From NCBI RefSeq assembly GCF_008370685.1, contig NZ_VTZU01000019.1, forward strand, positions 30,823 to 94,822: 64,000 nucleotides of DNA, written 5' to 3'. Origin of the DNA: Aquimarina sp. RZ0 (GTDB lineage: Bacteria > Bacteroidota > Bacteroidia > Flavobacteriales > Flavobacteriaceae). Shown here one piece after another: positions 16,711 through 27,176 of this stretch. How positions within the stretch are numbered: position 1 is the stretch's first letter; each line of letters starts with the position of its first letter. The notes beneath the pieces are model-generated. The model was not told where the DNA came from. It saw nothing but the letters and a program-made list of their open reading frames with translations, and searched no databases. The position numbers were made by a program, and so were the translations under genes.

Positions 16711-16746
16711 ATCCGCATTTTTTATAAAATGCGGATTTTATTTTTC
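16711..16746. terminator. Bidirectional rho-independent terminator
   Basis: 11-bp stem ATCCGCATTTT (16711-16721) / AAAATGCGGAT (16726-16736). T-rich on the plus-strand side, and placed to end both the short transcript from 16490 and the minus-strand fumC transcript (stop at 16761). Confidence 0.8.
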
Positions 16747-16760
16747 TTCAATAGATAGTA

Positions 16761-18164
16761 TTACTTAAGAGCTCCCACCATGTCTTCTGGTTTTACCCAT
16801 TCATCAAATTCTTGTTCTGTAACATATCCTAATGAGACAGCTTCTTGTTTTAGTGTTGTTCCGTTTTTATGGGCTGTATTTGCTATTTCTGCTGCTTTGT
16901 AATATCCTATTTTAGTGTTAAGTGCAGTGACCAGCATTAAAGAATTATTAAGCAATTCTGTAATACGTGTTTGATTGGGTTCAATACCTTGTGCACAATG
17001 TTCATCAAAAGAAACAGAGGCATCTCCAATTAATTGAGCACTCTGTAATAAATTAGCCGCCATTACCGGTTTAAAAACATTGAGTTCAAAATGTCCCTGC
17101 ATCCCTCCAACATTAATGGCTACATCATTTCCTAAGACTTGCGCGCATACCATAGTTAATGCTTCACATTGCGTAGGGTTTACTTTTCCGGGCATGATAG
17201 AGCTTCCAGGCTCATTGGCAGGTATAATCAATTCTCCGATTCCACTTCTGGGACCAGAGGCTAGCATTCGGATATCATTTCCTATTTTATTAAGAGAAAC
17301 AGCAAGTTGTTTTAGTGCTCCATGGGATTCTACAAAGGCATCATGAGCAGCCAGTGCTTCAAATTTGTTTTCTGCGGTAATAAAAGGTAAACTAGTGAAT
17401 TGAGCAATAAATTCTGATACTCTTTTTGCATATCCTTTTGGTGTATTTAATCCAGTCCCTACAGCGGTGCCACCAAGTGCCAATTCTGCCATATGTGGTA
17501 ATGTGTTTTCTAAAGCTTTAATGCCATGATCCAATTGAGATACATATCCTGATAATTCCTGACCAATGGTTAATGGAGTAGCATCCATAAAATGAGTACG
17601 TCCAATTTTTACAACATTCTTAAATTCATCAGATTTTTTCTTTAAGGTATTCCTGAGTTGAATAACTCCTGGAATCGTAACTTCAACTATTTTTTTATAA
17701 GCAGCAATATGCATTCCGGTAGGAAAGGTATCATTAGAAGATTGCGATTTGTTTACATCATCATTAGGTTGTAATGTTTTTTCTCCTTCGCCTATAATAT
17801 AACCAGCTAATTGATGCGCTCGATTAGCAATAACTTCATTTACGTTCATATTGCTTTGAGTACCAGAGCCGGTTTGCCAGATTACCAAAGGAAACTGATC
17901 ATCATGAGTGCCTTCAAGAATTTCATCACATACCTGACCGATCAGATCCCTTTTTTCTATAGGTAATACTCCAAGTTCGCAATTCGTATAAGCAGCAGCT
18001 TTTTTTAGATACGCAAAGCCATAAACTATTTCTAAAGGCATAGATGCTGGAGCTCCAATTTTGAAATTGTTTCTGGATCTCTCAGTTTGTGCTCCCCAGA
18101 GTTTATCAGCAGGCACCTTTACTTCGCCCATTGTATCTTTTTCTATTCTATATTCTATAGCCAT
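16761..18164 (-). CDS. fumC: Fumarate hydratase class II
   Basis: 467 residues, cytosolic iron-independent fumarase of the TCA cycle: fumarate + water to L-malate. Superfamily motifs are all present: [19 protein letters not shown] near residues 100-118, [20 protein letters not shown], and the signature loop [16 protein letters not shown] near residue 318. [19 protein letters not shown] at the start and the length mark FumC rather than aspartase. The gene converges on a short transcript across a shared terminator. No anomalies. Confidence 0.96.
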   Translation of the reverse strand: MAIEYRIEKDTMGEVKVPADKLWGAQTERSRNNFKIGAPASMPLEIVYGFAYLKKAAAYTNCELGVLPIEKRDLIGQVCDEILEGTHDDQFPLVIWQTGSGTQSNMNVNEVIANRAHQLAGYIIGEGEKTLQPNDDVNKSQSSNDTFPTGMHIAAYKKIVEVTIPGVIQLRNTLKKKSDEFKNVVKIGRTHFMDATPLTIGQELSGYVSQLDHGIKALENTLPHMAELALGGTAVGTGLNTPKGYAKRVSEFIAQFTSLPFITAENKFEALAAHDAFVESHGALKQLAVSLNKIGNDIRMLASGPRSGIGELIIPANEPGSSIMPGKVNPTQCEALTMVCAQVLGNDVAINVGGMQGHFELNVFKPVMAANLLQSAQLIGDASVSFDEHCAQGIEPNQTRITELLNNSLMLVTALNTKIGYYKAAEIANTAHKNGTTLKQEAVSLGYVTEQEFDEWVKPEDMVGALK

Positions 18165-18343
18165 GATGATTTGTTTTTCGAAAGCGCAAATTTAAGGATT
18201 TGTATAGCTATTTCTGAATAAAGAATATACTTTTTAGGGTACAAAATTTGTTTGATAATCAATTTTAAAATAAATCATATTTATACTATGAGATAAAAAG
18301 AAGAGTTATTATCTTTGGCAAAAATTGAAATTAGATTACTATT

Positions 18344-18520
18344 ATGTTCGAATTTGATCAATACCTTGGTTTTTTAGCATTCTTAACAATCCTTACTATA
18401 GGATTTTGGTTAATGATATTTTTATTGACTTTTGTGGTTCCTTACTGGATTTTTGGAGCTACAATTGAGAATTTTAAATTAAAAATGGAAGCTAAACGAA
18501 AGGCAAGAGAAGAAGCTTAA
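18344..18520 (+). CDS. Small single-pass membrane protein (58 residues)
   Basis: Encodes a short acidic N-terminus (MFEFDQYLGF), one or two closely packed hydrophobic segments (about residues 9-44: LAFLTILTIGFWLMIFLLTF, then VVPYWIFG) and a basic amphipathic C-terminus (KMEAKRKAREEA). The clean terminator starting 18 bases after the stop, and its position right after the fumC promoter region, support a real gene. No family is recognised; an inner-membrane location is inferred. Confidence 0.65.
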   Translation: MFEFDQYLGFLAFLTILTIGFWLMIFLLTFVVPYWIFGATIENFKLKMEAKRKAREEA

Positions 18521-18538
18521 TACAGTATTTATATAGTA

Positions 18539-18568
18539 AAAAGGGAGTCAATTGACTCTCTTTTTTTG
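18539..18568. terminator. Rho-independent terminator
   Basis: AAAAGGGAGTCAA pairs with TTGACTCTCTTTT (one G-T pair), with a T run. It closes the small gene at 18344 and faces the small minus-strand frame at 18587. Confidence 0.8.
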
Positions 18569-18586
18569 TTTCTGTATATTTTTATT

Positions 18587-18742
18587 TCAAATAACTTCAT
18601 TTCCAATAGGGATCAAAACCAATTGTTTTGTTTCTATAAACCCAACCTCAATTTGCTCAATAAAACCAAATCTTTTTTTACCTGATCCCTCAGAATAAAA
18701 GATGATCTTGGCTATGTCTAGTGTAATTTTTTGTTTTTGCAT
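18587..18742 (-). CDS. Possible small protein gene (51 residues)
   Basis: MQKQKITLDIAKIIFYSEGS and onward: short, basic, with a central GKKRFGFIEQIEVGFIETK. The codon use looks coding, and the frame ends just before the terminator of the opposite gene. No family is recognised and no promoter could be placed, so this is a candidate only. Confidence 0.45.
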   Translation of the reverse strand: MQKQKITLDIAKIIFYSEGSGKKRFGFIEQIEVGFIETKQLVLIPIGNEVI

Positions 18743-19385
18743 TATACCAGTTTTTAGATAAAATTACCCTAAACTGAATCAAATTATTTTGAAGTGTGAA
18801 ATAAAAAGAAATGATTTAAGAAGGTGATTTTATTTGAAAATGGATTATGTTTTCTTATGAATACTTTCAGCTCAGAATTAATATAAGACTTCTCTTTCTT
18901 CCTGTATAATATAACATTCGTCCACAAAATTGAAGCATACATCCCAGATAGAAATAAATACTTAGTATAATTCGCTTAATTAGTTTCTGAAAACTTTGAT
19001 GAAAGAGAATAAATAAGTATTTAAATTATCATTAAAAAGTGGTTAGTACTGTTTTGATTCTGGCAAAAATTGAGTCTAAAAAAGCATTTTTATTGCGAAT
19101 TGAAAAAAGTTTAAACCATTTCAAAGTATACAATATTATTTTTTCACTATCCATCGATTTTATAATTGAACTTATCTTGAGTAGTGGTTTTTAACCGAAA
19201 AGTTTGGCTTTTGTACTATAAGGAAGTAGTTTTTTTTAAGTATGGCCATAGCTACGGTTAAAAAAACCAACAAAATTAGCGTGCAAAATGTAAATTTTGT
19301 AGGTCAAGCAATACTCAAGATGAGTTCATTATATTAATCACAAATCAAATCATTAAAATAATTATTGATCTGCAAAACAAAATCT
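18743..19385. other. Intergenic region with family C element
   Basis: No credible gene apart from the 51-residue frame next to it. It contains the family C element (19167-19328). The stretch AGCATTTTTATTGCGAATTG (about 19083-19102) resembles GAGCATATTTATAGCGAATT near 42850, a further short shared motif. Confidence 0.55.
19167..19328. repeat. Family C short inverted-repeat element
   Basis: Ends TGAACTTATCTTG (19167-19179) and CAAGATGAGTTCA (19316-19328). The interior matches the copy at 6791 in the same orientation, including the core CCATAGCTACGGTTAAAAAA. Confidence 0.85.
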
Positions 19386-21977
19386 ATGAAAAAAATTCAC
19401 ACATACTATTATGGGCTTGTTTTATTTATAATTTCGATAGCTTGTACAAAAGAGATTACTGATGATTTAACACAATCATTTTCTTTAAAATTTACAGAAA
19501 CTACTCTGGACTCATTTTTGAATACTGCTAAACCTACAGAATTTAGTATAGAAGGTGTCAGATCTACTGGAACCGGAGATTACCAATTTAAATATTCAAT
19601 ACAGGAAGGAGCAGGCTTTTTTACTATAAACTCTCAAAGAATAGCACCTAATGAATTTGTCGATTTACCCGAAGGAGCATTATTTACAATTGAATATACA
19701 GGTACTGCTATTGATATAAATAGAGTTGATATAACTGTTAAAGATCGATTTGACAGAGAAGATGCGATGGCTTTGGTTTATGATGTAAAAGATACTGCTT
19801 TTGATATAGAAGTGACGCCAATACCAACTTCTGCATATATTGGAGGTATAAGTGATCTTAATTTTAAGATTATTAATCAGATAAGTTCTGCAGACTATTT
19901 AATATCTTATAAGTTTGTGGATTCAAATTCTAATACCGGTACAGGTATTATTTTCATAGGGGAAGACGTTTTGGATCAGGAGGAATTTATAGATATTGAT
20001 CAGGGAGGAGAGTTCGTTTGGCAATTAGAAAGTACAACCGTGGGAGATTTAGCTATTGCGTTTGTTGTAAGAAGTAGTTTAAATGTTACGGTTGAAAAAA
20101 TCGTTACCATTCCTGTAACGGAAACTCCGGATTTTACGTTTACAGCAGTAACTACCGATTTAGAACTTCCTACAAATACGGGAGCATCTGTTGATTTTGA
20201 AATTGTAGAAACAACAGGAAGCTCCGAGTATACAATGATTTATACTAGTACTGGTATAGCTGTTTTTGGATATAATGGAGAAGAGTATCAGCCAGGAGAT
20301 GAAATTCCTATAGAAATAGGTGTGTCTTCTGGAACTTATACAGGTACCGAAATGGGAAATCACGAAGTAGATTTTAAGGTAGTAAATTCGAATTCTACCC
20401 GTATAGAAAAGACAAGTGCTGTTACTATTACATATACAGATCCGGATATTGAAGCTCCGGTAATTGTATTAAACGGAGCTCCAGAAATTACTATAAAAGT
20501 AGGAGAAGAATTTACTGATCCTGGGGCAACAGCAACAGATAATATAGATGCATCTACGTTATTAGAAATTTTGATAACAGGGAGTGTGGATATTAGTAAA
20601 CCGGGTGAATATATAGTAACATATTCAGTTACAGATTCTTCGTCTAATACAGCTTCAATTACAAGAAAAGTAACTGTAATAGATGATCAAGCACCAATTT
20701 TAGAACTTATTGGCGATAATCCAATGATAGTATTTGTAGGAGACGTGTATACTGATCCCGGAGTTAATGTTACTGATAATGTAGATGCTCCTTCTTCTTT
20801 GATTATTGAAACTACAGGGAGTGTAGATACTAATATCGTAAATGATTATACCATTACATATGTAGTTACAGATTCATCTGATAATACCGCATCATTGGAT
20901 AGAATAGTGAAAGTAATAAATGATGCTCCGCCGGTAATTACATTGATAGGACCAAACCCATTAGAGGTAAATGCATCATTTCAATTTAATGATCCTGGAG
21001 CTACAGCAGTAGATGTAGTAGATGGAGATCTTACTGATGCGATAGAGGTAGTAAGTACAGTTGTTGGGGAAATGCCTGGAAATTATACAATTACGTATAG
21101 TATTTCGGATTCGGTGGGTAATAGGGCTATGCTGGTTCGGGATGTAAAAATAATAGATACTGAGGCTCCTGTCATTATACTAAATGGTTTGTCAGAAATT
21201 ACATTGAATTTGGGAAGTTCTTATATGGAAAAAGGAGCACTGGTCTCTGATAATGTAGAGACGATTGATAGTGACGATGTAGTTATTACTGGTGCAGTAA
21301 ATACAGCGTTGCCAGGGGTGTATATAATACGATATAATGTTGTTGACACAGCAGGGAATCCTGCTCTGGAAGTGACTAGAAAAGTAACTGTTATTGATCA
21401 TATTATTCCGGTAATTACAATAAATGGAGGAGCGAATATTTCTGTAGATGCTGGAGATCCTTTTGTAGATTCTGGAGCAACAGCTAATGATAATCTCGAT
21501 GGTAACATCACTTCTTCTATACAAAAAGGAGGGACTTTTAGAAATACTCTTGTGCCTGGTAACTATACGATTACGTATAATGTGAGAGATGCCGCTGGAA
21601 ATGCCGCTATACAAAAGGTGAAAACAGTAGTTGTGAGAAGTGTTACTCCAAGTTATAATAATAATTTAGGAAACAGACTTCTTAGAGCCAACCCAGGAGC
21701 TATAGTTACGTATTCTATTGGAGGTGGAGGTCCTCCAGGTGCAGTTTTTGATGCGTATGTTCAAATGCGGAGGGATGAAATAGGGGGGGCGGCAATTACA
21801 TCAAAAATAAGAATCAATCAAAATAATCCAAATATTACAGGGCGTACATTTGTGATGCCTGATAGTGGCAGAGCTTTTGTTAGAACTTCAATTACTGGAG
21901 ATGCAGATGCTAGTGCGGGAGGAACATTATCAGTATCAGGAAAACAATTTACATATACAGTAACCAGAGCTAGATAA
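19386..21977 (+). CDS. Surface lipoprotein with five DUF5011 Ig-like repeats
   Basis: 863 residues from the start at 19386, chosen because it gives a lipoprotein signal (MKKIHTYYYGLVLFIISIAC, Cys at 20). Residues ~25-345 form about three beta-sandwich domains; their layout recalls the TraQ/DUF3872 Ig-like domains by pattern only. Residues ~355-760 are five ~80-residue DUF5011/HYR-like repeats with the signature DPGATATDN...YTITYxVxDSSxNxA. A ~100-residue C-terminal domain follows. It is paralogous to the genes at 23013 and 25483. Likely an outer-membrane-anchored surface or adhesion protein; ligand unknown. Confidence 0.85.
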   Translation: MKKIHTYYYGLVLFIISIACTKEITDDLTQSFSLKFTETTLDSFLNTAKPTEFSIEGVRSTGTGDYQFKYSIQEGAGFFTINSQRIAPNEFVDLPEGALFTIEYTGTAIDINRVDITVKDRFDREDAMALVYDVKDTAFDIEVTPIPTSAYIGGISDLNFKIINQISSADYLISYKFVDSNSNTGTGIIFIGEDVLDQEEFIDIDQGGEFVWQLESTTVGDLAIAFVVRSSLNVTVEKIVTIPVTETPDFTFTAVTTDLELPTNTGASVDFEIVETTGSSEYTMIYTSTGIAVFGYNGEEYQPGDEIPIEIGVSSGTYTGTEMGNHEVDFKVVNSNSTRIEKTSAVTITYTDPDIEAPVIVLNGAPEITIKVGEEFTDPGATATDNIDASTLLEILITGSVDISKPGEYIVTYSVTDSSSNTASITRKVTVIDDQAPILELIGDNPMIVFVGDVYTDPGVNVTDNVDAPSSLIIETTGSVDTNIVNDYTITYVVTDSSDNTASLDRIVKVINDAPPVITLIGPNPLEVNASFQFNDPGATAVDVVDGDLTDAIEVVSTVVGEMPGNYTITYSISDSVGNRAMLVRDVKIIDTEAPVIILNGLSEITLNLGSSYMEKGALVSDNVETIDSDDVVITGAVNTALPGVYIIRYNVVDTAGNPALEVTRKVTVIDHIIPVITINGGANISVDAGDPFVDSGATANDNLDGNITSSIQKGGTFRNTLVPGNYTITYNVRDAAGNAAIQKVKTVVVRSVTPSYNNNLGNRLLRANPGAIVTYSIGGGGPPGAVFDAYVQMRRDEIGGAAITSKIRINQNNPNITGRTFVMPDSGRAFVRTSITGDADASAGGTLSVSGKQFTYTVTRAR

Positions 21978-22314
21978 TAATATAGTACTCTGCGATCTAT
22001 TTAGGTTTTTATTATTATCATAAACTTACGTATATTGATTAAAGAAGAGTGAATTTTATAATTATTATTTTAAAAAAAATATAAATTCATTTTTATCTTC
22101 ATTTCATTATGAAAGAATATTCAACTCAGTATATTAGTATTATTTTTTGAATAGATAGCCAATATAATTATCATAGAATAGAAATATATCTATGTTAGAG
22201 ACAAATTAATCAGATGAGTAAGGTTGAAGAATCACTCAGGAAATTTGTCAGTTTAGGTTATGATTGTATTCTAAATAACTGATAAAAACTAGCTTTTGAG
22301 TGGTATTTTGTCGG
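21978..22314. other. Intergenic region before the outer-membrane barrel gene
   Basis: AT-rich, with no credible gene. It ends at the promoter box at 22315. Confidence 0.5.
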
Positions 22315-22322
22315 TATATTTG
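22315..22322 (+). promoter_or_regulatory. Promoter -7 box
   Basis: TATATTTG, exact TAnnTTTG match, with TTTTG about 10 bases upstream. It lies downstream of the in-frame upstream ATG at 22296, so it excludes that start and leaves about 120 bases of leader before the ATG at 22446. Confidence 0.5.
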
Positions 22323-22445
22323 GAACTTAGAAGAATCTTTATAAATAAAAACAATATTTATTTACATATGACGTTAGGTCTTGCTAAATTTGAATCCTTA
22401 TTTTGTGAAACAAAGGGGAAGTCTAACTCACATAATACCAGATTT

Positions 22446-23000
22446 ATGAAAAAAAGTTTAATTAATAAGTTATTATTGATTGTTGTTATTTTATTTACTT
22501 CATTATCACTTCACGCACAAAGTCATAAAATTGCGGCATCCTTTACAGGAGGTTATGTACAAGGAGGTTTTGGCGGTATGGCTACTTTAGATTATAAAGT
22601 TAATGAATTTGACTATGTACAATTGAATATTCAAGCTGGTTTTGCCAAATTAGAATATCAGGATATAAAAATACCTGTGAATTTATATGGATTTAATGCT
22701 GGATATTTTTTTGATATTTTAAGAAATAATAAGAGAACCTTCGCACTTTCAATAGGAGCAGGAGGGACAGTTGGATATGAGACTATAAATAATGGTGATG
22801 AAGAGTTAGAGAATTCTCAAATCTTAGATATTGATACGGGCAAAGTTGTATTCGGTGCCTATGCCGGTATAGATGCAGATATATTTTTAATTCCTACGAT
22901 TGCAATTAATATAAAAGCAAATGAGGTATATCATGCAAATAGTGATATAGGAGAGTTTACACCATATTTGGGATTAGGGATTAAATTAATTTTGAAGTAA
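22446..23000 (+). CDS. Small outer-membrane beta-barrel protein
   Basis: 184 residues from the start at 22446, preferred over an in-frame ATG 150 bases upstream because it begins a clean signal peptide (MKKSLINKLLLIVVILFTSL, cleaved after LHAQ). The mature part alternates hydrophobic and polar residues with Gly and aromatic residues, in eight or so predicted strands (AASFTGGYVQGGFGGMATLD early, TPYLGLGIKLILK at the end). Bacteroidota conjugative transposon TraO proteins have this look. It is 12 bases before the lipoprotein gene at 23013, so the two are likely co-transcribed, and it may assist display of that lipoprotein. Specific family is uncertain. Confidence 0.75.
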   Translation: MKKSLINKLLLIVVILFTSLSLHAQSHKIAASFTGGYVQGGFGGMATLDYKVNEFDYVQLNIQAGFAKLEYQDIKIPVNLYGFNAGYFFDILRNNKRTFALSIGAGGTVGYETINNGDEELENSQILDIDTGKVVFGAYAGIDADIFLIPTIAINIKANEVYHANSDIGEFTPYLGLGIKLILK

Positions 23001-23012
23001 CGATTGGTGTAA

Positions 23013-25412
23013 ATGGAAAAAATGTATAAGTATTTATTTGGAGGTGTTGTTTTATTAGTATTGGTTATTTCCTGTACTAAAGAGATTAATGATGATGTAA
23101 TTTTATTTTTTAAAGTTGAGTTTGCTGAAACTTCTTTAGATGCATTTTTAGAAATACCAAAGGAAACCAATTTTGAAATATCAAAAGGAGATCAGTCTGT
23201 TAACTCTGGAGATTATCAGATAAAATATAATATAACAGAAGGCTCGGGTGTTTATTTATTAAATTCTATTGCAATAGAAGAAAATGAATATGTTGATCTA
23301 CCTGCAGGACCACAATTTACAATTGAATACGTAGCATCAGTTATCGGGCTTAATAATATAACAATTACCATAAAGGATCGTGAAAAAAATACTGAAGAAG
23401 AAATTGATCTTGTATATAATGTAACGGATACTGCTTTTACTTTTGATGTAGTGCCATCATCGCCTACTACACTAGGAGGGGGTGTTTTGGATTTGGATAT
23501 TAGTATAGAAGAAATGAGTCCTGCAGCGTATGACGTGAAATATATCTTTTTACGAAAAGATGAGAATGATATGGATTTTTTCGGCAGTGGTCGCATTTTA
23601 ATCGATGGAGATGTTGCAGAGCCTGATACAGTCAGAGTTTTACAAGCAGGAGATGTATCCTGGCAATTTGAAGGAATTTCTGCAGGACCTGTAGGGATTC
23701 TATTTACTGCAACGAGTAGTCTTGGTATTACAATAGAAAAAACAATAAAATTAGGAATAGGTCCTGGTCCTATTATTACCTTTACTTCAACTCCTGCTGT
23801 CTTGTCAGAAGAAGTAAATACACCTGTGAATATAAATTTTGAGCTTACCGAGGTATTAAGTAGGTTCTCTTATACCATGATGTATACCGCTTCTAATGAA
23901 GGTGTATTTATGTATAATGGAGTTGAATACCAGGCAGGAGACGAGATTCCAATTGAATTAGGAGCTTCTGTAGGTGAGTATACAGGTACTCAAGAAGGAG
24001 AACATAGTTTAGAATTTACCGTTACCAACAGTAGCGATAATTCTACGATACCTCTAGTTAGTGTTGTTTCAGAATTAACCATCATGTATGAAGGAGATAC
24101 TATTGCTCCAGTTATAGAATTGAATGGTGCGGATGAGATTACTATAAATGTAGGAGATGTTTATATTGATCCTGGAGCAATTGCAACTGATAATGTAGAT
24201 GGAGATATTACTTCGCAGATTATAGTTGATGGTTCAGTTGATGTGAATGTTGAAGGATCTTATGTTCTGACATACACAGTTAGTGATTCATCAAATAATA
24301 TAGCTTCTGCAACCAGAACTGTAAATGTAGTTAATGATAGTTCACCTATTATAACATTGATAGGAGATAATCCTCTGGTTGTAGAATTTGGAGTTGAATT
24401 TGTTGATCCGGGAGCAACAGCTAATGATGATATGGATGGTGATATTTCTTCTCAGATACAAGTTACAGGAATAGTTGACGTAAATACGTTAGGTGAATAT
24501 ACCCTTACATATGCCGTAACTGACTCATCAGGTAATGAAACGCAAGTTACCAGAACTGTTAGAGTAGATGATAGTATAGCACCTGTTATTACATTGGTAG
24601 GAACTAACCCTTTTATGGTAGATATTGGTAGTGCTTTTGTAGACCCGGGTGCAACAGCTACTGATAATGTAAATGGTGATTTAACTAATGATATCCAAGT
24701 TTCTGGAACAGTCGATATTAATACGTTAGGTGATTATATTATTACTTATGCTGTTACAGATGCGTCAGGTAATACAGCCTCAGTAACTAGAACTGTTATA
24801 GTTCAGGATACTATAGCCCCGATAATTTCCTTGTTAGGGTCGTCTACAATTACCATTTCTATAGGAGAAACTTTCACAGATCCTGGAGCAACTGCTTTGG
24901 ATAATGTAGATGGAGACTTGACTAATTCGATTGTATTTAGTGGAAGTGTAAATATAAATGTTCAAGGCACATACACAGTGTTTTATGATGTTACAGATGC
25001 TGCGGGAAATGCCGCGGTGCAAGTAAGTCGAACTATCTTTGTTGTATCTTCGGTTAGTTTTAATAGAGCTACAGGTGTATTATCAGCACCTTCTGGATCA
25101 TTAGTAGTAGTAACTATGAATAGTGGAGGTTCTGGATCAGGTAATGCAATTATATCTGTACAGAACGCAACGGGAGATATTTTAGGGACAGGGTTTACTT
25201 GTTTTGGAAGTCCAGATCAATGTCTATCAAATCCTGGTGGAGGCAGTTCTAACGATTCGGACGATTTCTCATTTACTATGCCTGCTAATGGAATGGTAAA
25301 CTTTACAGGTACTCATTCAGGAGGAGGTTCGAGTGGCACTTCATTTACCATTACTGTTGGTGGAGAAACATTTAGTAATTCAATGAATAGTAGTAATCCT
25401 ATTCCTCAATGA
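23013..25412 (+). CDS. Surface lipoprotein with four DUF5011 Ig-like repeats
   Basis: 799 residues. Lipoprotein signal (MYKYLFGGVVLLVLVISC, Cys near 21). The next ~160 residues are nearly identical to those of the gene at 25483 and clearly related to the gene at 19386. DUF5011 repeats start near residues 364, 443, 522 and 602, each of the form DPGATATDNxxGDLT...GxYxxTYxVTDxSGN. The C-terminal ~115 residues (LSAPSGSLVVVTMNSGGSGSG onward) form a separate domain, shared with 25483 and with two Cys. Starts at either 23013 or the next Met at 23022 are possible. Probably a surface adhesion or binding protein. Confidence 0.85.
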   Translation: MEKMYKYLFGGVVLLVLVISCTKEINDDVILFFKVEFAETSLDAFLEIPKETNFEISKGDQSVNSGDYQIKYNITEGSGVYLLNSIAIEENEYVDLPAGPQFTIEYVASVIGLNNITITIKDREKNTEEEIDLVYNVTDTAFTFDVVPSSPTTLGGGVLDLDISIEEMSPAAYDVKYIFLRKDENDMDFFGSGRILIDGDVAEPDTVRVLQAGDVSWQFEGISAGPVGILFTATSSLGITIEKTIKLGIGPGPIITFTSTPAVLSEEVNTPVNINFELTEVLSRFSYTMMYTASNEGVFMYNGVEYQAGDEIPIELGASVGEYTGTQEGEHSLEFTVTNSSDNSTIPLVSVVSELTIMYEGDTIAPVIELNGADEITINVGDVYIDPGAIATDNVDGDITSQIIVDGSVDVNVEGSYVLTYTVSDSSNNIASATRTVNVVNDSSPIITLIGDNPLVVEFGVEFVDPGATANDDMDGDISSQIQVTGIVDVNTLGEYTLTYAVTDSSGNETQVTRTVRVDDSIAPVITLVGTNPFMVDIGSAFVDPGATATDNVNGDLTNDIQVSGTVDINTLGDYIITYAVTDASGNTASVTRTVIVQDTIAPIISLLGSSTITISIGETFTDPGATALDNVDGDLTNSIVFSGSVNINVQGTYTVFYDVTDAAGNAAVQVSRTIFVVSSVSFNRATGVLSAPSGSLVVVTMNSGGSGSGNAIISVQNATGDILGTGFTCFGSPDQCLSNPGGGSSNDSDDFSFTMPANGMVNFTGTHSGGGSSGTSFTITVGGETFSNSMNSSNPIPQ

Positions 25413-25482
25413 TGAGTGATGTATGATTTAAATTTTATTTATAAAAAGTAAGGTTAAATTAATTTTAAAGTAAGTAGTATAA

Positions 25483-27156
25483 ATGAAAAAAAATTATAAG
25501 TATTCATTAGTAGGGGTTCTTTTACTGTCATTAGTTATTTCCTGTACTAAAGAGATTAATGATGATGTAATTTCATTTTTTAAGGTTGAGTTTACAGAAA
25601 CTTCTTTAGATGCATTTTTAGAAATACCAAAAGAAACCAATTTTGAAATATCAAAAGGAGAGCAGTCTGTTAATTCTGGAGATTATCAGATAAAATATAA
25701 TATAACAGAAGGCTCAGGTATTTATTTGTTGAATTCTATTGCAATAGAAGAAGATGAGTATGTTGATCTAACAGGAGGACCACAGTTTACAATTGAATAC
25801 GTAGCATCAGTTATCGGACTTAATAATGTAACAATTACTATAAAAGATAGAAAAAAAAATACAGAAGAAGAAATAGATCTTGTGTATGATGTAACGGATA
25901 CTGCTTTTACTTTTGATGTCGTTCCATCATCGTTATCTACATTTATTGGTGGTGTAGTAGATATAGATATTAGTATTACAGAGATAAGCTCTTCAGATTA
26001 TGATGTAAAGTTAGAATTTCTTTCGGCTCCACCTTCAAGTATTACTGGTGCTGGAGATATAATTATTGATGGAGAAGTTGTGGATACTGATTTGGTAAAT
26101 GTTTTACAATCTGGTGATGTGTCCTGGCAATTTAGAGGTACATCTATTGGAGTTGTAAATATATTATTTACTGTAACAAATAACTTTGAGGTGATGACAG
26201 AAAAAACTATAAGAATTGGAGTGGGGCCACCTCCTCTCTTTAATTTAAATATATCCTTAGAGACTCCTGATGTTAATATGGAGATTAATAATCCTGCAAA
26301 TATTAATTTTTCTATTGATGAAAATTTTGGTAGAGATACAACTTATACTATGGAATATACAACATCCAATGAAGGAACTCTTACCATTGGAGGAACGGAA
26401 TATGCACAAGGAGATATTATTTCAATAATGAGAGGTGATACTTCAGGTCAATATGTAGGTACTCAAGAAGGAGTACACGAATTAGTTTTTACTGTAACTA
26501 ATTCAAATATAGTGCCTGTAGTAAGAATGGCGACTGTGTCTATAACATATGAGGAAGATACTGTTGCGCCAGTAATAACACTAACAGGAGACAACCCTCA
26601 AATAATACAATTAGGAGATAGTTATGCAGAATTAGGTGCTACTGTCGATGATGGTTCGCCTTTGGATATAGATACGTCAGATGTTGATACTGATACTGTA
26701 GGGGAATATACTGTTAGGTATAGTGCGACGGACGCTTCTGGTAATACTGGACAAAATACAAGAACGGTAACTGTTGTAGATAACACTGTTATTAGTTTTG
26801 ATAGAACTACAGGAAAGCTTATAGGACCTTCGGGTGCCACGGTGACAATTACAATGAATTCAGGAGGTTTTGGCTCTGGAAATGCTATATTGAATATTGG
26901 TTCTATAGCTGTTTTAAGAACCTGTTGGGAATTGCCGGATGATGTTGATTGTTTGGTGTCTGTGGATGATACAAACCCATTAGATGATGAAGCAGCATAC
27001 GAATTTCCTATGCCGGCTGGTGATGAAATCTTGCTAACAGGTTCTCACAATATTATAGGTACTGTTACTCAGAATACGACCAGAGTTATAATTAATGTAA
27101 ATGGAAACGAAGTTTTTAATAATACGATGACTGATGGAAATGGTATTCCACAATAA
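25483..27156 (+). CDS. Surface lipoprotein with one DUF5011 repeat
   Basis: 557 residues, paralogue of 23013. Signal MKKNYKYSLVGVLLLSLVIS then Cys near 21. Residues ~21-165 match the neighbour at nine of ten positions or better by eye; after that the middle domains diverge. Only one short DUF5011 repeat remains, near residue 361 (SYAELGATVDDGSPLDIDTS), instead of four. The C-terminal domain is shared (IGPSGATVTITMNSGG onward). It lies about 70 bases behind 23013, so the two are likely co-transcribed. Its last 163 bases and terminator lie in the direct repeat duplicated by the downstream insertion sequence. Confidence 0.85.
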   Translation: MKKNYKYSLVGVLLLSLVISCTKEINDDVISFFKVEFTETSLDAFLEIPKETNFEISKGEQSVNSGDYQIKYNITEGSGIYLLNSIAIEEDEYVDLTGGPQFTIEYVASVIGLNNVTITIKDRKKNTEEEIDLVYDVTDTAFTFDVVPSSLSTFIGGVVDIDISITEISSSDYDVKLEFLSAPPSSITGAGDIIIDGEVVDTDLVNVLQSGDVSWQFRGTSIGVVNILFTVTNNFEVMTEKTIRIGVGPPPLFNLNISLETPDVNMEINNPANINFSIDENFGRDTTYTMEYTTSNEGTLTIGGTEYAQGDIISIMRGDTSGQYVGTQEGVHELVFTVTNSNIVPVVRMATVSITYEEDTVAPVITLTGDNPQIIQLGDSYAELGATVDDGSPLDIDTSDVDTDTVGEYTVRYSATDASGNTGQNTRTVTVVDNTVISFDRTTGKLIGPSGATVTITMNSGGFGSGNAILNIGSIAVLRTCWELPDDVDCLVSVDDTNPLDDEAAYEFPMPAGDEILLTGSHNIIGTVTQNTTRVIINVNGNEVFNNTMTDGNGIPQ

Positions 27157-27176
27157 ATAGTGGCAAGCTAATAATC

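Noticed and set aside
22296..22445. 50-codon N-terminal extension of the barrel gene
   Set aside because: The promoter box at 22315 lies within it, and the shorter form begins with a proper signal peptide.
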